This document shows, piece after piece, positions 23,543-32,682 of a DNA stretch of 57,666 nucleotides. A model generated the notes under the pieces. The model ran no database searches. It was not told where the DNA came from and saw only the letters and a program-made list of their open reading frames with translations. Origin of the DNA: Miniimonas arenae (GTDB lineage: Bacteria > Actinomycetota > Actinomycetes > Actinomycetales > Beutenbergiaceae); the NCBI RefSeq assembly GCF_006351005.1, contig NZ_VENP01000020.1, positions 1 to 57,666 on the forward strand, read 5' to 3'. The translations under genes and the position numbers were made by a program. Within the stretch, counting starts at the first letter, position 1, and each line of letters opens with the position of its first letter.

Positions 23543-25537
23543 TCACGTCACGATCGGCGTGAGCTCCTCGTACTCGGCGACGGTCGCCCCGCGCAGCACG
23601 GCCTCGATGATCGAGCGCCCGAGCGGGTCGAGCTCGTCGGTGAGGAACGCGGACAGCTCGGCGGCGAAGAAGTCCTGCAGGATCTTGGCGCCGGCGTCGT
23701 AGGCCTCCTCGCCGACCTGCGACTGGAACTCCGGGCGCAGCAGCGTCGGTCGGATCGTCTGGCCGTCGATGACGAACTCCGTGAGGGAGTAGCCGAACAG
23801 CGAGCAGCGAGCCGGGGTGAGCCGATCGCGCCGCAGCCGGGCCACACCGCGGCGCGCGAGGTACTCCCGGGTGAGCCACTCGGCCGCGAACCCCACGTGG
23901 TAGGCGCCGATGTGCTGGTTCGGCGTGAGCACGTAGCGGGTGCGCGGCGCCGAGACGATCTGGCGCAGCAGCAGGTTCGCGGCCCCGACCTTCGTGCCGG
24001 TCGAGAACGGCCAGTACGACCCGACGCCCTCGGCCACGAGGCCGCCGTGGCGCAGCGTCTTCTTCTCGGCCGCGGACTCCCCGATCGAGGGGTTCTTGTC
24101 CCCGCGCGGCGCGATGAGGCGCCAGACCCACGCGAGCGAGGGCGGCACGATGTGCGCGATGCCCATGATCCCGTAGGTCGGCTTGTCACGGGTGCACGCC
24201 GGCATGCGCACGCCGAACGTGCGGATGTCCACCTGCTCGGGCTCGTCGACCACGCGCGGCACGAGGCGCCGTGGCACCACGACCCGCGGGTTCGGGCACG
24301 GCTTCCCGTTCGAGTCCGGCGTGTGCTCCCAGGGCAGGATCGTCGCGTCGGCCACGCCCTGGACATTGAAGAAGACGAGCGGCTCACCCGGCTGGATGCA
24401 GATCCGCTCGAGCTGCGGGTCGTCGCCGTACGCCTTGAGCCCGTCGATCCGGATGAACCAGCCGTCCTCGGCGTCGGCGATGCCGAGCTTGCCCTGCTCG
24501 GCCGGCAGCCCGGGGTGGCACAGCGTCATGTCGTCGGTGACGGGCCGCAGCGTCGAGGACTCGGCGAGCGTGATGATGTACGGCTCGTTCGTCACGACGT
24601 TGCTGCCCAGCAGGATGCGGCCGTCCTCCATGCGCCGCAGCTCCTGCGTCATCTCGGACTTCCCGCCCCCCGATGCGCCCTCGTGCATGATGACGACCTC
24701 GTTGTCGTACGGGGTCGTCACGAGCACCGACGAGGCGTGCGCGGTGTACCAGGGCCGCTCCTCGCGCTCGCCGATGTCGAGCAGCACCGAGAACACGCCC
24801 TTCTTGGCGCTCGGACCCGGGTAGAGGTTGTAGGCCCACACCTCGTGCCGCTCGTCGGAGCGGTTGTGCACCACGACCTGGCGGCCCTCGAAGTGCGTGT
24901 GCCGGAACGGCGGCGCCACGAACATGAGGCTGCGCGGCGTGAACGCCCCGAGCTCCTCGAACGTCACCCAGCCCTGCAGGTCCACGAGTGCGAGCGCGAA
25001 GAACGCCGCGTTCTGCGGCACGACGGCGACGCTCGGGTAGCCGTACGCCTTGCCGCCGGCCTTGAAGGGCACGACGGCGAGGGGTTGCGTCGCGAGCCAC
25101 TCGAGCGTCTGCGTCCGCACCGGATCGAACGGGCCGCCCTCGCGGTCGGCGTACCGCGGCTTGTCGGTCGGCAGGTCGTCGGCGATCCGCATGCAGTCTG
25201 GGTCGCGGCGACGGATGTAGTCCTCGGGGTAGTTCACCGCCATGCCGTTGCGGCAGCGGACCACGGTCGCCTCCACAATGCGGCGGGTCCGGTCGCCGTC
25301 GGGCGTGGGCGCGTCGTACGCGACGACGAACGTCGGGCCGTTCGCCGGGCCCAGCGCGAGCGCGTAGAGCTCCTCGCGCGAACGGGGGATCACGACGTCG
25401 GGGCTCGCCTCGATCGCGGCGCGCACCTCGGGCGGGAGGGCGACGTGCGCGAGCAGGTCGAGGGGGCGGCGCGCGCTCTCGCGCGGGCCGGCCGAGGTCG
25501 TGGGGCTGGGCGCGGTGGGGCTGACGGCAGCGGTCAT
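23543..25537 (-). CDS. DUF4914 family protein, PEPCK-like P-loop fold
   Basis: 664 residues from the ATG at 25537, chosen for AAGGAG seven bases upstream; an ATG at 25552 is less likely. The P-loop HEGASGGGKSEM near residue 320, the N-terminal SREELYALALG and NYPEDYIRRRDPDCM, and the C-terminal YVLTPNQHIGAYHVGF match the DUF4914 family as I recall it. The family is related in fold to phosphoenolpyruvate carboxykinase/HPr kinase. It lacks the GTP-PEPCK active-site motif FPSACGKTN, so it should not be called pckG. It probably binds a nucleotide and phosphorylates or decarboxylates an unknown substrate in the cytoplasm. Confidence 0.8.
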   Translation of the reverse strand: MTAAVSPTAPSPTTSAGPRESARRPLDLLAHVALPPEVRAAIEASPDVVIPRSREELYALALGPANGPTFVVAYDAPTPDGDRTRRIVEATVVRCRNGMAVNYPEDYIRRRDPDCMRIADDLPTDKPRYADREGGPFDPVRTQTLEWLATQPLAVVPFKAGGKAYGYPSVAVVPQNAAFFALALVDLQGWVTFEELGAFTPRSLMFVAPPFRHTHFEGRQVVVHNRSDERHEVWAYNLYPGPSAKKGVFSVLLDIGEREERPWYTAHASSVLVTTPYDNEVVIMHEGASGGGKSEMTQELRRMEDGRILLGSNVVTNEPYIITLAESSTLRPVTDDMTLCHPGLPAEQGKLGIADAEDGWFIRIDGLKAYGDDPQLERICIQPGEPLVFFNVQGVADATILPWEHTPDSNGKPCPNPRVVVPRRLVPRVVDEPEQVDIRTFGVRMPACTRDKPTYGIMGIAHIVPPSLAWVWRLIAPRGDKNPSIGESAAEKKTLRHGGLVAEGVGSYWPFSTGTKVGAANLLLRQIVSAPRTRYVLTPNQHIGAYHVGFAAEWLTREYLARRGVARLRRDRLTPARCSLFGYSLTEFVIDGQTIRPTLLRPEFQSQVGEEAYDAGAKILQDFFAAELSAFLTDELDPLGRSIIEAVLRGATVAEYEELTPIVT

Positions 25538-25599
25538 CGCGGGCTCCTTCATCGGGGTGACGTGGCGACGCTACGGGCCGCTTGGTACGAGCGGGATGG

Positions 25600-25625
25600 G
25601 CCGTTGGTCCCAACTTTGCCGTTGG
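25600..25625. promoter_or_regulatory. Repeated GCCGTTGG with a GTTGGTCCCAAC palindrome
   Basis: Two direct GCCGTTGG copies (25600 and 25618, 18 bp apart) and a palindrome GTTGG-TC-CCAAC (25603-25614) lie in the divergent promoter region of the DUF4914 and APC genes. Candidate operator for one or both. Confidence 0.4.
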
Positions 25626-25692
25626 GCCGCCTCGGAGGTCCGCCGGACGCGACTCGAGCCAGGAGGTCGAGCCTGGCGAACGCCGCAGGCGC

Positions 25693-25698
25693 TATCGT
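25693..25698 (+). promoter_or_regulatory. Putative -10 box of the APC permease gene
   Basis: TATCGT fits TANNNT and would start transcription about 40 bp before the GTG at 25745, leaving room for its GGAGG ribosome-binding site. Confidence 0.35.
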
Positions 25699-25744
25699 GT
25701 GCGCACCCGGCGACTGCCGGCCCGCCCTTCCCTCGGAGGTCCCC

Positions 25745-27283
25745 GTGGCAGGTCCCGCGTCGTTCTCCGGTCAGCTCCTGCGCCGCAAGCCGATCACGCC
25801 CCCCGCGAGCTCCAGCGGCGGTCTCGCCCGGAACCTCTCCACGTTCCAGCTCACGATGTTCGGCGTCGGGGCGACGGTGGGCACCGGTGTCTTCTTCGTG
25901 ATGCACGAGGCGGTGCCCGACGCCGGGCCCGCGGTCATCGTCGCCTTCCTCCTGGCGGGCGTCGCGGCGGGCCTCTCGGCGCTCTGCTACGCGGAGATGG
26001 CCTCGACGGTCCCGGTCTCCGGCTCGACCTACTCCTACGCGTACGCGACGCTCGGCGAGATCGTCGCGATGGGCGTCGCCGCGTGCCTCCTGCTGGAGTA
26101 CGGCGTCTCCACGGCCGCCGTGTCCGTCGGGTGGGGGGACTACCTCGCGCTGCTCATCCAGAACCTCACCGGCTGGGCGATCCCGGACGTCGTCCGGGCC
26201 GGCCCGTTCGCCGACACCCCGGGCGTGATCAACCTGCCCGCGGTGATCCTCGTGGCGATGTGCTGCCTCCTGCTCATCCGCGGAGCGAGCGAGTCGGCGC
26301 GCGCCAACGCGATCATGGTGCTCATCAAGCTCGCGGTGCTGGTGTTCTTCGCCGCGGTCGCGTTCACCGCGTTCAGCGCCGACAACTTCGCCGACTTCGC
26401 GCCGAACGGCGTGCACGGCATCACGCTCGCGGCCGGGTCGATCTTCTTCACGTTCATCGGTCTCGACGCCGTCTCCACCGCCGGGGACGAGGTGCGCAAC
26501 CCGCAGCGCGCCCTGCCCGTCGCCATCATCTCCGCGCTGCTCATCGTCATCTCGATCTACCTGCTCGTCGCCGTCGCGGCCCTGGGCACCCAGCCGTGGA
26601 CGGCGTTCTCCGACGCCGACCAGGGGGATGCCGGTCTTTCGAAGATCCTCGAGATGGTCACCGGTCAGACCTGGCCCGGCACGGTGCTCGCGGCCGGCGC
26701 GGTGATCTCGATCTTCTCCGTCACGCTCGTGACCATGTACGGGCAGACGCGGATCCTGTTCGCGATCGGACGCGACGGGCTGCTCCCGCGATCGTTCGCC
26801 GTCGTGAACCCCCGGACCCACACCCCGGTGCGCAACACCGTGGTGGTCGCGATCGTCGTCGGGCTGCTCGCCGGGTTCGTGCCGCTGGACTCGCTGTGGG
26901 ACCTCGTCTCGATCGGCACGCTCGTCGCGTTCATCGTGGTGAGCATCGGCGTCCTCGTGCTGCGCCGCACCCGCCCCGACCTGCCGCGCGGCTTCCGCGT
27001 GCCGGGCTACCCGGTCACGCCGATCCTGTCGGTCATCGCGTGCGGCTACGTGCTCACCGGGCTGCACTGGTACACGTACGTGTGGTTTCTGCTGTGGCTG
27101 TCGGTCGTGCTCGCGTTCTACCTCCTGTGGGGCCGGCGGCACTCGCGGCTCAACACGCTGCTCGCGGCGGACGGCACGCTGCTCGAGGGTGCGGGCACCG
27201 TTGCCGGCGAGGACGATCCCTACGACGCCAAGCTCGACCCGGCGGACGCGCCCGGCGCGGGCGACGGGAGGGACGCACGATGA
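25745..27283 (+). CDS. APC-family cationic/neutral amino acid permease
   Basis: 512 residues with 12 or more membrane helices. The start region LARNLSTFQLTMFGVGATVGTGVFFV carries the helix-1 GxGxGTGxF motif, and FIGLDAVSTAGDEVRNPQRALPVAI is the helix-6/loop signature of YfnA/CAT-type carriers. It imports an amino acid with protons; the substrate is not assignable. The GTG at 25745 sits behind GGAGG. Its stop overlaps the next ATG (ATGA), linking it to a universal stress protein, a common pairing in actinobacteria. Confidence 0.88.
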   Translation: MAGPASFSGQLLRRKPITPPASSSGGLARNLSTFQLTMFGVGATVGTGVFFVMHEAVPDAGPAVIVAFLLAGVAAGLSALCYAEMASTVPVSGSTYSYAYATLGEIVAMGVAACLLLEYGVSTAAVSVGWGDYLALLIQNLTGWAIPDVVRAGPFADTPGVINLPAVILVAMCCLLLIRGASESARANAIMVLIKLAVLVFFAAVAFTAFSADNFADFAPNGVHGITLAAGSIFFTFIGLDAVSTAGDEVRNPQRALPVAIISALLIVISIYLLVAVAALGTQPWTAFSDADQGDAGLSKILEMVTGQTWPGTVLAAGAVISIFSVTLVTMYGQTRILFAIGRDGLLPRSFAVVNPRTHTPVRNTVVVAIVVGLLAGFVPLDSLWDLVSIGTLVAFIVVSIGVLVLRRTRPDLPRGFRVPGYPVTPILSVIACGYVLTGLHWYTYVWFLLWLSVVLAFYLLWGRRHSRLNTLLAADGTLLEGAGTVAGEDDPYDAKLDPADAPGAGDGRDAR

Positions 27284-28143
27284 GCGTGCTCGTCGGCTGC
27301 GCGCCCGAGCGGTCCGGGCGGCACGCGCTGGCGCTCGCGGCCGGGCTCGCCCGCGCGCGGGGCGAGGAGGTCGAGCTGGTGCACGCCGTCGTGCGCAGCT
27401 GGCCGGCGACGCCCGGCGCCGGCGACGGGGAGTTCCGGCAGTGGGCGCGCGAGAGCGCCGACGAGTCGACCCGGCGCGGACTCGAGGAGCTCGCTCTGCT
27501 CGCGCCCGACGTCGTCGCGCGGACCCACACCGTGGAGGCGCGTTCGACGGTCGCCGCGTTGCACGAGGCGATCGAGGCGCTGCACCCGAGCGCCCTCGTG
27601 CTCGGGTCGGGTGCGAACGGCGCGCTCGGTCAGGTGACCTTGGGCTCGACGGCGAACGCCCTCGCGCACTCGTCTCCCGTCCCGGTGCTGGTCGCCCCGC
27701 GCGGGCACCGGACCGCCACGCTCGACCGTGTGGTCGCGGCCTGGTCGCCCGCCGACCCGCCCGAGCTGCTGGCCGAGATGGCTGAGTTCGCGCGCGAGGC
27801 GGGGCTGCGCGTGCGAGCCGTGACCTTCGGCCGCGCGCCGCACGGGATGTACCCGCCGGAGGTGGGCCTCGACGTCGAGGACGAGGTGTTCGAGGCGTGG
27901 CAGACGCAGGCGCGCGAGGCGCTCGAGGCGGCGGCCCGAGCCGCGGGCCTCGACGAGGGCGACGCGTCGCTCGCGCTCGGGGAGGACTGGCTCGACGCCG
28001 TCGACGCCGTGGACTGGGAGCCGGGCGACCTGCTCGCCGTCGGGTCGCACGGGGGCGGCGTGCTGCGCCGCGTGTTTCTCGGCTCGACGGCCGCGAAGAT
28101 CCTGCGGCACGCGCCCGTGCCGGTGGTGCTGTTTCCGGGCTGA
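27280..28143 (+). CDS. Tandem universal stress protein (UspA family)
   Basis: 287 residues made of two Usp folds. Each ends in the ATP-binding signature: GSGANGALGQVTLGSTANAL then VPVLVAP in the first, GSHGGGVLRRVFLGSTAAKI then VPVVLFP in the second. It binds ATP in the cytoplasm and often modulates a partner transporter or stress response. ATGA overlap with the permease gene indicates coupled expression. Confidence 0.87.
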   Translation: MSVLVGCAPERSGRHALALAAGLARARGEEVELVHAVVRSWPATPGAGDGEFRQWARESADESTRRGLEELALLAPDVVARTHTVEARSTVAALHEAIEALHPSALVLGSGANGALGQVTLGSTANALAHSSPVPVLVAPRGHRTATLDRVVAAWSPADPPELLAEMAEFAREAGLRVRAVTFGRAPHGMYPPEVGLDVEDEVFEAWQTQAREALEAAARAAGLDEGDASLALGEDWLDAVDAVDWEPGDLLAVGSHGGGVLRRVFLGSTAAKILRHAPVPVVLFPG

Positions 28144-28182
28144 CGGCGGGGGCGGAGGGCGAGCGGCCCCGCAGGTGTGCGC

Positions 28183-28335
28183 TTTGACTGGTGGGCCGTG
28201 CACGTTGACTGGTCAGATCGGCGAGTGCGTCAGCCGCCCGGCGTCGCTGCAGGTCAGGAGCGTCTGCGCGGGCGCGCCCGGTGCGATCTGCGGTCTGGAC
28301 AGTCAATCCGTCGGGGCGACCAGTCGAAGCGTCCG
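28183..28335. repeat. 21-bp-period repeat element, TTGACTGGT family
   Basis: Two direct units (TGACTGGT at 28185 and 28206), a core with GCAGGTCAGGAGCGTCTGC (28248-28267), and two inverted units (CAGTC at 28300 and 28321), all with 21-bp spacing. It starts 39 bp after the Usp stop. It is the most diverged of the four core-bearing elements. Confidence 0.8.
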
Positions 28336-28345
28336 GAGCGCCCGC

Positions 28346-28741
28346 GGTTGCCGGCCCGCCTGCCGGCCAAGGCGAGGTCGGTCGCGGTCCGAAGGGCGGT
28401 CGGTCGCCGGCGCCGTCCCGAGCTGCGCTGAGGGCGTGGTCGAAAACAACGACTGTTGGACGTCGCCCGGGTTTGGCACCGTGGAGCGTGCGGGCGAGCC
28501 CCGGGGCATGCCGCGAGCGGGGGGCTACTGTTGCAGCAGGCGCGGATCCCGGGCTCGCCCGCACGAGCGCGGAGGGCGATGGACGGGCCGGCGGCGAGCG
28601 AGTGCGATCCCCGCGATCGTGGTGCTCGGCCGCCGGCCCGTCCCTCTCTGCCCGACGTGCGGCTCGCGCCGGCACCGACTGCCGCGCCGCACCCCGCCAC
28701 GTCGACGGCCTCGCCGGCACCGACGGCTGGGTCGACGGCCT
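28346..28741. other. Stretch without a recognisable gene
   Basis: Open frames exist on both strands, but no domain, ribosome-binding site or consistent codon bias supports any of them. A single short AT-richer patch (GTCGAAAACAACGACTGT, near 28438) is the only local feature. It lies between the repeat element and the histidine kinase 3' end. Confidence 0.5.
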
Positions 28742-28867
28742 CGCCGGCACCGACAGCTGTGCGCACAGCGGCTGATGCGCCTGTACCGGCTGCGCCGCCG
28801 TCCCCGCCGGCACCGACAGCTGTGCGCACAGCGGCTGATGCGCCTGTACCGGCTGCGCCGCCGTCCC
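28742..28867. repeat. 63-bp tandem duplication
   Basis: A 63-bp unit starting CGCCGGCACCGACAGCTG is present twice, back to back (28742 and 28805), nearly identical. A 30-bp step repeat of TCGCCGGCACCGAC (28711 and 28741) precedes it. Both lengths are multiples of three, so a vanished Pro/Ala/Thr linker gene is possible, but no gene is supported. It lies just downstream of the histidine kinase stop. Confidence 0.7.
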
Positions 28868-28899
28868 CGCCGCCCGGCCACCCAGTGCCCACGGCGCCC

Positions 28900-31254
28900 T
28901 CAGGCCCGCGCCAGCACCGTCCCCGCCACGTCGCGCACGTCGATGCCGCGCGAGCGCAACGCCTCGATCACGGCGGCCCGGTCGGCGTCGTCGGCCACCT
29001 CGGCCACGAGCGAGACGGGGGCGTCGTCGGCGGCCACCGTGAGGGTGACCCGGCGCGGGTGGGCTTCCTCGAGCACGGTCTGCAGCAGCAGCCTCGCGGC
29101 CGGCGGCGTGCGCACGAGGTCGCTCGTGGTGGTGAGCGTGATCTCCACGCCGGCCGCGCGCGCGGAGCGAATCACGCGGATGAGCGCGGGGGTGAGCGAC
29201 CACGGCAGGGTGAGCTCATCGCGCGCGGTGCGTTCGGCGTCGAGCGCCTCCCGCTGCACCCGCGGGTCGGACAGATCGGCCTCGCCGCGAGCGATCCGGC
29301 CCAGCGTGGGGTCGAGCAGCGTGCGCAGGTGGGTGAGCCGATTGTCGAGCGCCGCGGTGCGTCGGCGCGCCAGGCCCTCGCGCGCGACGGTCTCGCGCGT
29401 CAGCGCGGCCTCCGCCTCGGCGCGGGCGCCGAGCGCGATGACCACGGCGCGCAGCGTGGCCCCGACGGCGAGCGGCCAGCACGTGCTGAGGATCGCGGGC
29501 AGGGCCGCGACGAGGGCGGACCCGGCGGGATCCGGCGAGGTCAGCACGGCGGTGAGCGTGACGACGCCCACGAACGCGCCCGTCACGCCCACCACCGACC
29601 AGCCGCCGCGGTAGATCGCCGTCGGTGCCGCGACCAGCGCGGCCAACGACACCGGCCAGCCCAGCTCCGTCTCGAACGTGCCCGGCGGCGCCTGCGCGAG
29701 GAACGCGACGACGCCGGTCAGGCCGAGCACGTGCAGCAGCTCGTGCCAGGGCGGCACGGCACCCGGCTCGCCGCGCCACAGCACGTACGCGCCGTAGCCG
29801 GTGAGCACGAGCGCCCACCCGCCGAGCCACCACGGCTGGCCCCCCGCCAACCCGATCACGGCCCACATCAGTGCGAGTGCCGCGAACGGCGCGATCGCGC
29901 ACACGGCCGCGAGGCGGGGATCACCGATGACGCTCGTGAGCGTCGTCTCGGGGGCATGCGGGTGGGGACGCGGGGTGGCGCCGCCCGTACCCCAATCTGC
30001 ACCGTCCGACTCGCGCCCGTCGCGTCGAGAACAGCCTCCGGCGCCGAGCACGGCCCCCGGGGGGCCGTTCTCGTCGCGGAGGGCCGTTCTGACCAGCGGC
30101 GTGTGCGGGGCGCCGCCCAGCACACCCTCCTCGACGGCGAGCAGTGCCTCCTCCTCGTCGGCCACCCAGTCCCGCTCGCGCCAGTCGAGCTCGATCCGGG
30201 TGCCCGCTCCCGGCGCGGACACCACGATGGCGCGTCCCCCGACGTCGCTCATCCGGCGCCGCACCGACTGCTCCAGCCCGTAGGACTGCGACGTGCGGTC
30301 GGGGTCGAACCCGCGTCCGCGGTCGGCCACGGCCACCCGCAGCGCGCGGCGGTCGCCGCGCACGAGGACCGTCGCGGTCTCGACCCCCGCGTGCCGGCGC
30401 GCGTTGCGCAGGGCCTCGGCGACGGCGTCGCGCACGGCCTGCGCGACCGGTGCGGGCAGCGCGAGCTCGGGCTGCGCCGTCGTGAGCTCGACGGCGAGCC
30501 CCGGCACCTCGACCTCGCGCAGGTCGGCGACGAGGTCGCGCGTGGCGTGCCGTTCGTCGTCGACGCTGACGAGCGCGTACCACGCGCGCTCGGCCGAGGC
30601 GGCCGCGTCCTCGCGCGGTACCGCCGCGGTGCCGCATGCGCGCAGGGCGGCGAGTACGTCGTCGTGCAGGATCGCCTGCGCGCGGTGGTGCGCCGCGAGG
30701 CGAGCCTCCTGCTCGACGGCGTCGCGCACCGCCGCGAGGTGGTCGGCGCGGGCGCGCTCGAGGCGTTCGTCCATGCGCTCCATGAGGCGCACGCAGAGCA
30801 CCATCGCGATCGCCGCCGCCACCGCGGGGCCGAGGGCGGCGATCGTCTCGATGTCGTAGGGCCGGACCACGCCGATGCCCACGACCCACACCACGAGCCC
30901 GACGAGCGCGAGCACCACGGCGCGGCGCGCGAACACCGCGACGAGCCCGGCGAGGTACGCGACCACCATCGCCATGGCCTCGGGCGAGGCCTCGGGAACG
31001 GCGACCCGGCCCGCCAGCAGCAGCGCCGCACCCGCGAGGGCCACGACGCTCACGAGCCAACGGCTCGGCCGGCGCACCCAGGAGACGGCGCCGAGCGCGA
31101 GGATGCCGACCACGAACGCGAGCGCCGCGACGCGCAGCGGGGTCGCGGTACCCGGCAGCAGCGTGCCGGTCACGAACACGGCCACGACCAGGGCGAACAC
31201 GGCGAACGCGCGACGCAGCGCGAGGTCGACGCGGGCGGTGCGGTTCGGGATCAT
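28900..31254 (-). CDS. Two-component sensor histidine kinase with duplicated membrane-kinase module
   Basis: 784 residues, about twice the usual NarX/DesK-like size. The first half has six or more membrane helices, then the dimerisation motif ILHDDVLAALRA with the phospho-histidine, and an HATPase domain (HAGVETATVLV, RGRGFDPDRTS). The second half repeats the plan: about five helices (FAALALMWAVIGL onward), a coiled segment ARRRTAALDNRLTHLRTLLD in the place of the H-box, and a C-terminal domain without visible N or G boxes. The second module looks catalytically dead and may sense or dimerise. It lies 42 bp downstream of its response regulator on the same strand. Confidence 0.8.
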   Translation of the reverse strand: MIPNRTARVDLALRRAFAVFALVVAVFVTGTLLPGTATPLRVAALAFVVGILALGAVSWVRRPSRWLVSVVALAGAALLLAGRVAVPEASPEAMAMVVAYLAGLVAVFARRAVVLALVGLVVWVVGIGVVRPYDIETIAALGPAVAAAIAMVLCVRLMERMDERLERARADHLAAVRDAVEQEARLAAHHRAQAILHDDVLAALRACGTAAVPREDAAASAERAWYALVSVDDERHATRDLVADLREVEVPGLAVELTTAQPELALPAPVAQAVRDAVAEALRNARRHAGVETATVLVRGDRRALRVAVADRGRGFDPDRTSQSYGLEQSVRRRMSDVGGRAIVVSAPGAGTRIELDWRERDWVADEEEALLAVEEGVLGGAPHTPLVRTALRDENGPPGAVLGAGGCSRRDGRESDGADWGTGGATPRPHPHAPETTLTSVIGDPRLAAVCAIAPFAALALMWAVIGLAGGQPWWLGGWALVLTGYGAYVLWRGEPGAVPPWHELLHVLGLTGVVAFLAQAPPGTFETELGWPVSLAALVAAPTAIYRGGWSVVGVTGAFVGVVTLTAVLTSPDPAGSALVAALPAILSTCWPLAVGATLRAVVIALGARAEAEAALTRETVAREGLARRRTAALDNRLTHLRTLLDPTLGRIARGEADLSDPRVQREALDAERTARDELTLPWSLTPALIRVIRSARAAGVEITLTTTSDLVRTPPAARLLLQTVLEEAHPRRVTLTVAADDAPVSLVAEVADDADRAAVIEALRSRGIDVRDVAGTVLARA

Positions 31255-31296
31255 CGGTCGGACGGCTCGATCGGGGTGACGGGGCCGGGGCGTGCG

Positions 31297-31944
31297 TCAG
31301 GGCCGGAACGGGTCGATGTGGCCCGCGCGGATGCTGCGGGCCACAGCCTCGCGCGGTCCGCCGCGCAGCGTGATGCCCGCCTCGGCGTAGGCGTCCATGG
31401 CGTGCTGCACGTGGGTGCGGGCGGTCGTCACGGCGATGCCGAGATCCGCGGCCAGCGCCGGGTAGGGCAGGCCCAGAGCGAGCCGCTCGAGCACCTCCTG
31501 CTCGCGCTGGGAGAGGTGCACGGCGCCGGCGGGGTCGTTGACGAGCTGCATCGCCAGGCGCGAGGACACGTAGTGCTCGCCCGCGGCCGCGCTCTCGATC
31601 GCCTCCACCACGTGGGACTCGGGGTCGCCCTTGAGGACGAGGCCGAGCGCCCCGGCGCGGAGCGCGGCCCGCACCACGACCGGGCGGTGCTCGTTGGTGT
31701 AGAGGATGACGCGCGGTCCGGCGGCAAGGATGCGCGTGACGTTGTCCTCGACGTCGGAGCCGTCGCCGAGGTCCACGTCGAGCAGGACCACGTCGACATC
31801 GCCGAGGTCGAGGGCCAGCAGCTCGTCGCACGTCGCGGCGATGAGGCGCAGCTCGATGCCGCTCTCCTCGCCGAGGAACGACGCGAGGCCGCGCAGCATC
31901 ACGGGATGGTCGTCGACCGCGGCCACGACGTGTGCTCTGTCCAT
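31297..31944 (-). CDS. NarL/LuxR-type response regulator
   Basis: 215 residues. The receiver domain has the acidic pair AAVDDHP and the phospho-aspartate in VVLLDVDLGDGSD near residue 53, with the later conserved threonine region ILYTNE and lysine in LGLVLKGD. The C-terminal helix-turn-helix reads LSQREQEVLERLALG then LGIAVTTARTHVQHAM. It probably controls genes in response to the duplicated histidine kinase encoded next on the same strand. The neighbouring membrane protein gene is divergent, 41 bp away, and may be a target. Confidence 0.9.
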   Translation of the reverse strand: MDRAHVVAAVDDHPVMLRGLASFLGEESGIELRLIAATCDELLALDLGDVDVVLLDVDLGDGSDVEDNVTRILAAGPRVILYTNEHRPVVVRAALRAGALGLVLKGDPESHVVEAIESAAAGEHYVSSRLAMQLVNDPAGAVHLSQREQEVLERLALGLPYPALAADLGIAVTTARTHVQHAMDAYAEAGITLRGGPREAVARSIRAGHIDPFRP

Positions 31945-31985
31945 GGTCCGCCCTTCGGGTCGGGGCGAGCCTACCGGGGGGCCCG

Positions 31986-32672
31986 GTGAAAGCCGCCGCG
32001 CGGCGGGCGACGTGGGCGCTCGTGCCGTGCCTCGCCGTCGGGCTCGCGCTCCAGGCCGTCAACGACGCCGCCCCGCCCGTCACGCTCAGCTACCTCACGG
32101 TGCTGTCGGCGCTCGGGCTGCTCGCGGTGAGCGGGTGGGCGCTCGCGGGTGGCGGGTCCGCGCAGGGCGCGGGGGGCACGACGGCGCAGCGCCGCCGCGC
32201 GTTCGTGCTCGCGCGCGGGATGCTCACGACGGCGTCGCTCGCCTCGGGCGTCGGATACCTCCTGCTCATCGCGCCGCAGGAGGGCGAGGGGTACTGGCTG
32301 CTCGACAGCCCGCGTGCGCTCGCGGCGAGCGTGCTGCTGCACGTGGCGGCGCCCGTGCTGGCCGTGGTCGCGTGCCGGGCGGACGGGGACCGCGTGGTGC
32401 TGGTAGGAGCGGGTGGCTCGGGCGGCTCGGGCGCAGGGTTCGGTCGCGCCGCGCGCGTCGCGGCGGCGTGGCTCGGGTGGCCGACGGCGTGGCTCGCCCT
32501 CGCGCTCGTCGCCGAGGCCACGGGGCTGGTCACGATGCCGTACCCGTTCCTGCGCGCCTCGGACGTCGGGTGGTGGGGCGTGCTGGGCGCCGCCGCGGTG
32601 TCGGCCGTGGCCTGGTGGCTGACGGGCATGGCCCTGCTCGCCCCCGCCCGCCGCCGCGACGGCACCCGCTAA
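31986..32672 (+). CDS. Membrane protein of unknown function
   Basis: 228 residues from GTG 31986, behind a GGGGGG sequence. Six hydrophobic segments are visible (for example ALVPCLAVGLALQAV, YLTVLSALGLLAVSGWAL, LAASVLLHVAAPVLAVVA and LGAAAVSAVAWWLTGMALL). No known signature was recognised. It is divergent from the response regulator. Confidence 0.65.
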   Translation: MKAAARRATWALVPCLAVGLALQAVNDAAPPVTLSYLTVLSALGLLAVSGWALAGGGSAQGAGGTTAQRRRAFVLARGMLTTASLASGVGYLLLIAPQEGEGYWLLDSPRALAASVLLHVAAPVLAVVACRADGDRVVLVGAGGSGGSGAGFGRAARVAAAWLGWPTAWLALALVAEATGLVTMPYPFLRASDVGWWGVLGAAAVSAVAWWLTGMALLAPARRRDGTR

Positions 32673-32682
32673 CCGCCAACCC

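Noticed and set aside
23327-23562. Arg/Glu/Lys repeat proteins read through the 22-bp arrays
   Set aside because: Reading frames across the arrays give only repetitive peptides with no start signals; they arise from the repeat sequence itself.
23543-25537. GTP-dependent PEP carboxykinase (pckG)
   Set aside because: The active-site motif of GTP-PEPCK is missing and the whole sequence fits DUF4914.
28254-28892. Minus-strand gene just after the kinase stop
   Set aside because: Its codons end often in A or T, unlike its neighbours; the content is a tandem duplication with no domain or ribosome-binding site.
25571-29203. Long minus-strand open frame
   Set aside because: It is the mirror of the permease and Usp genes in high-GC DNA; composition is Arg/Pro/Ala-rich without domains.
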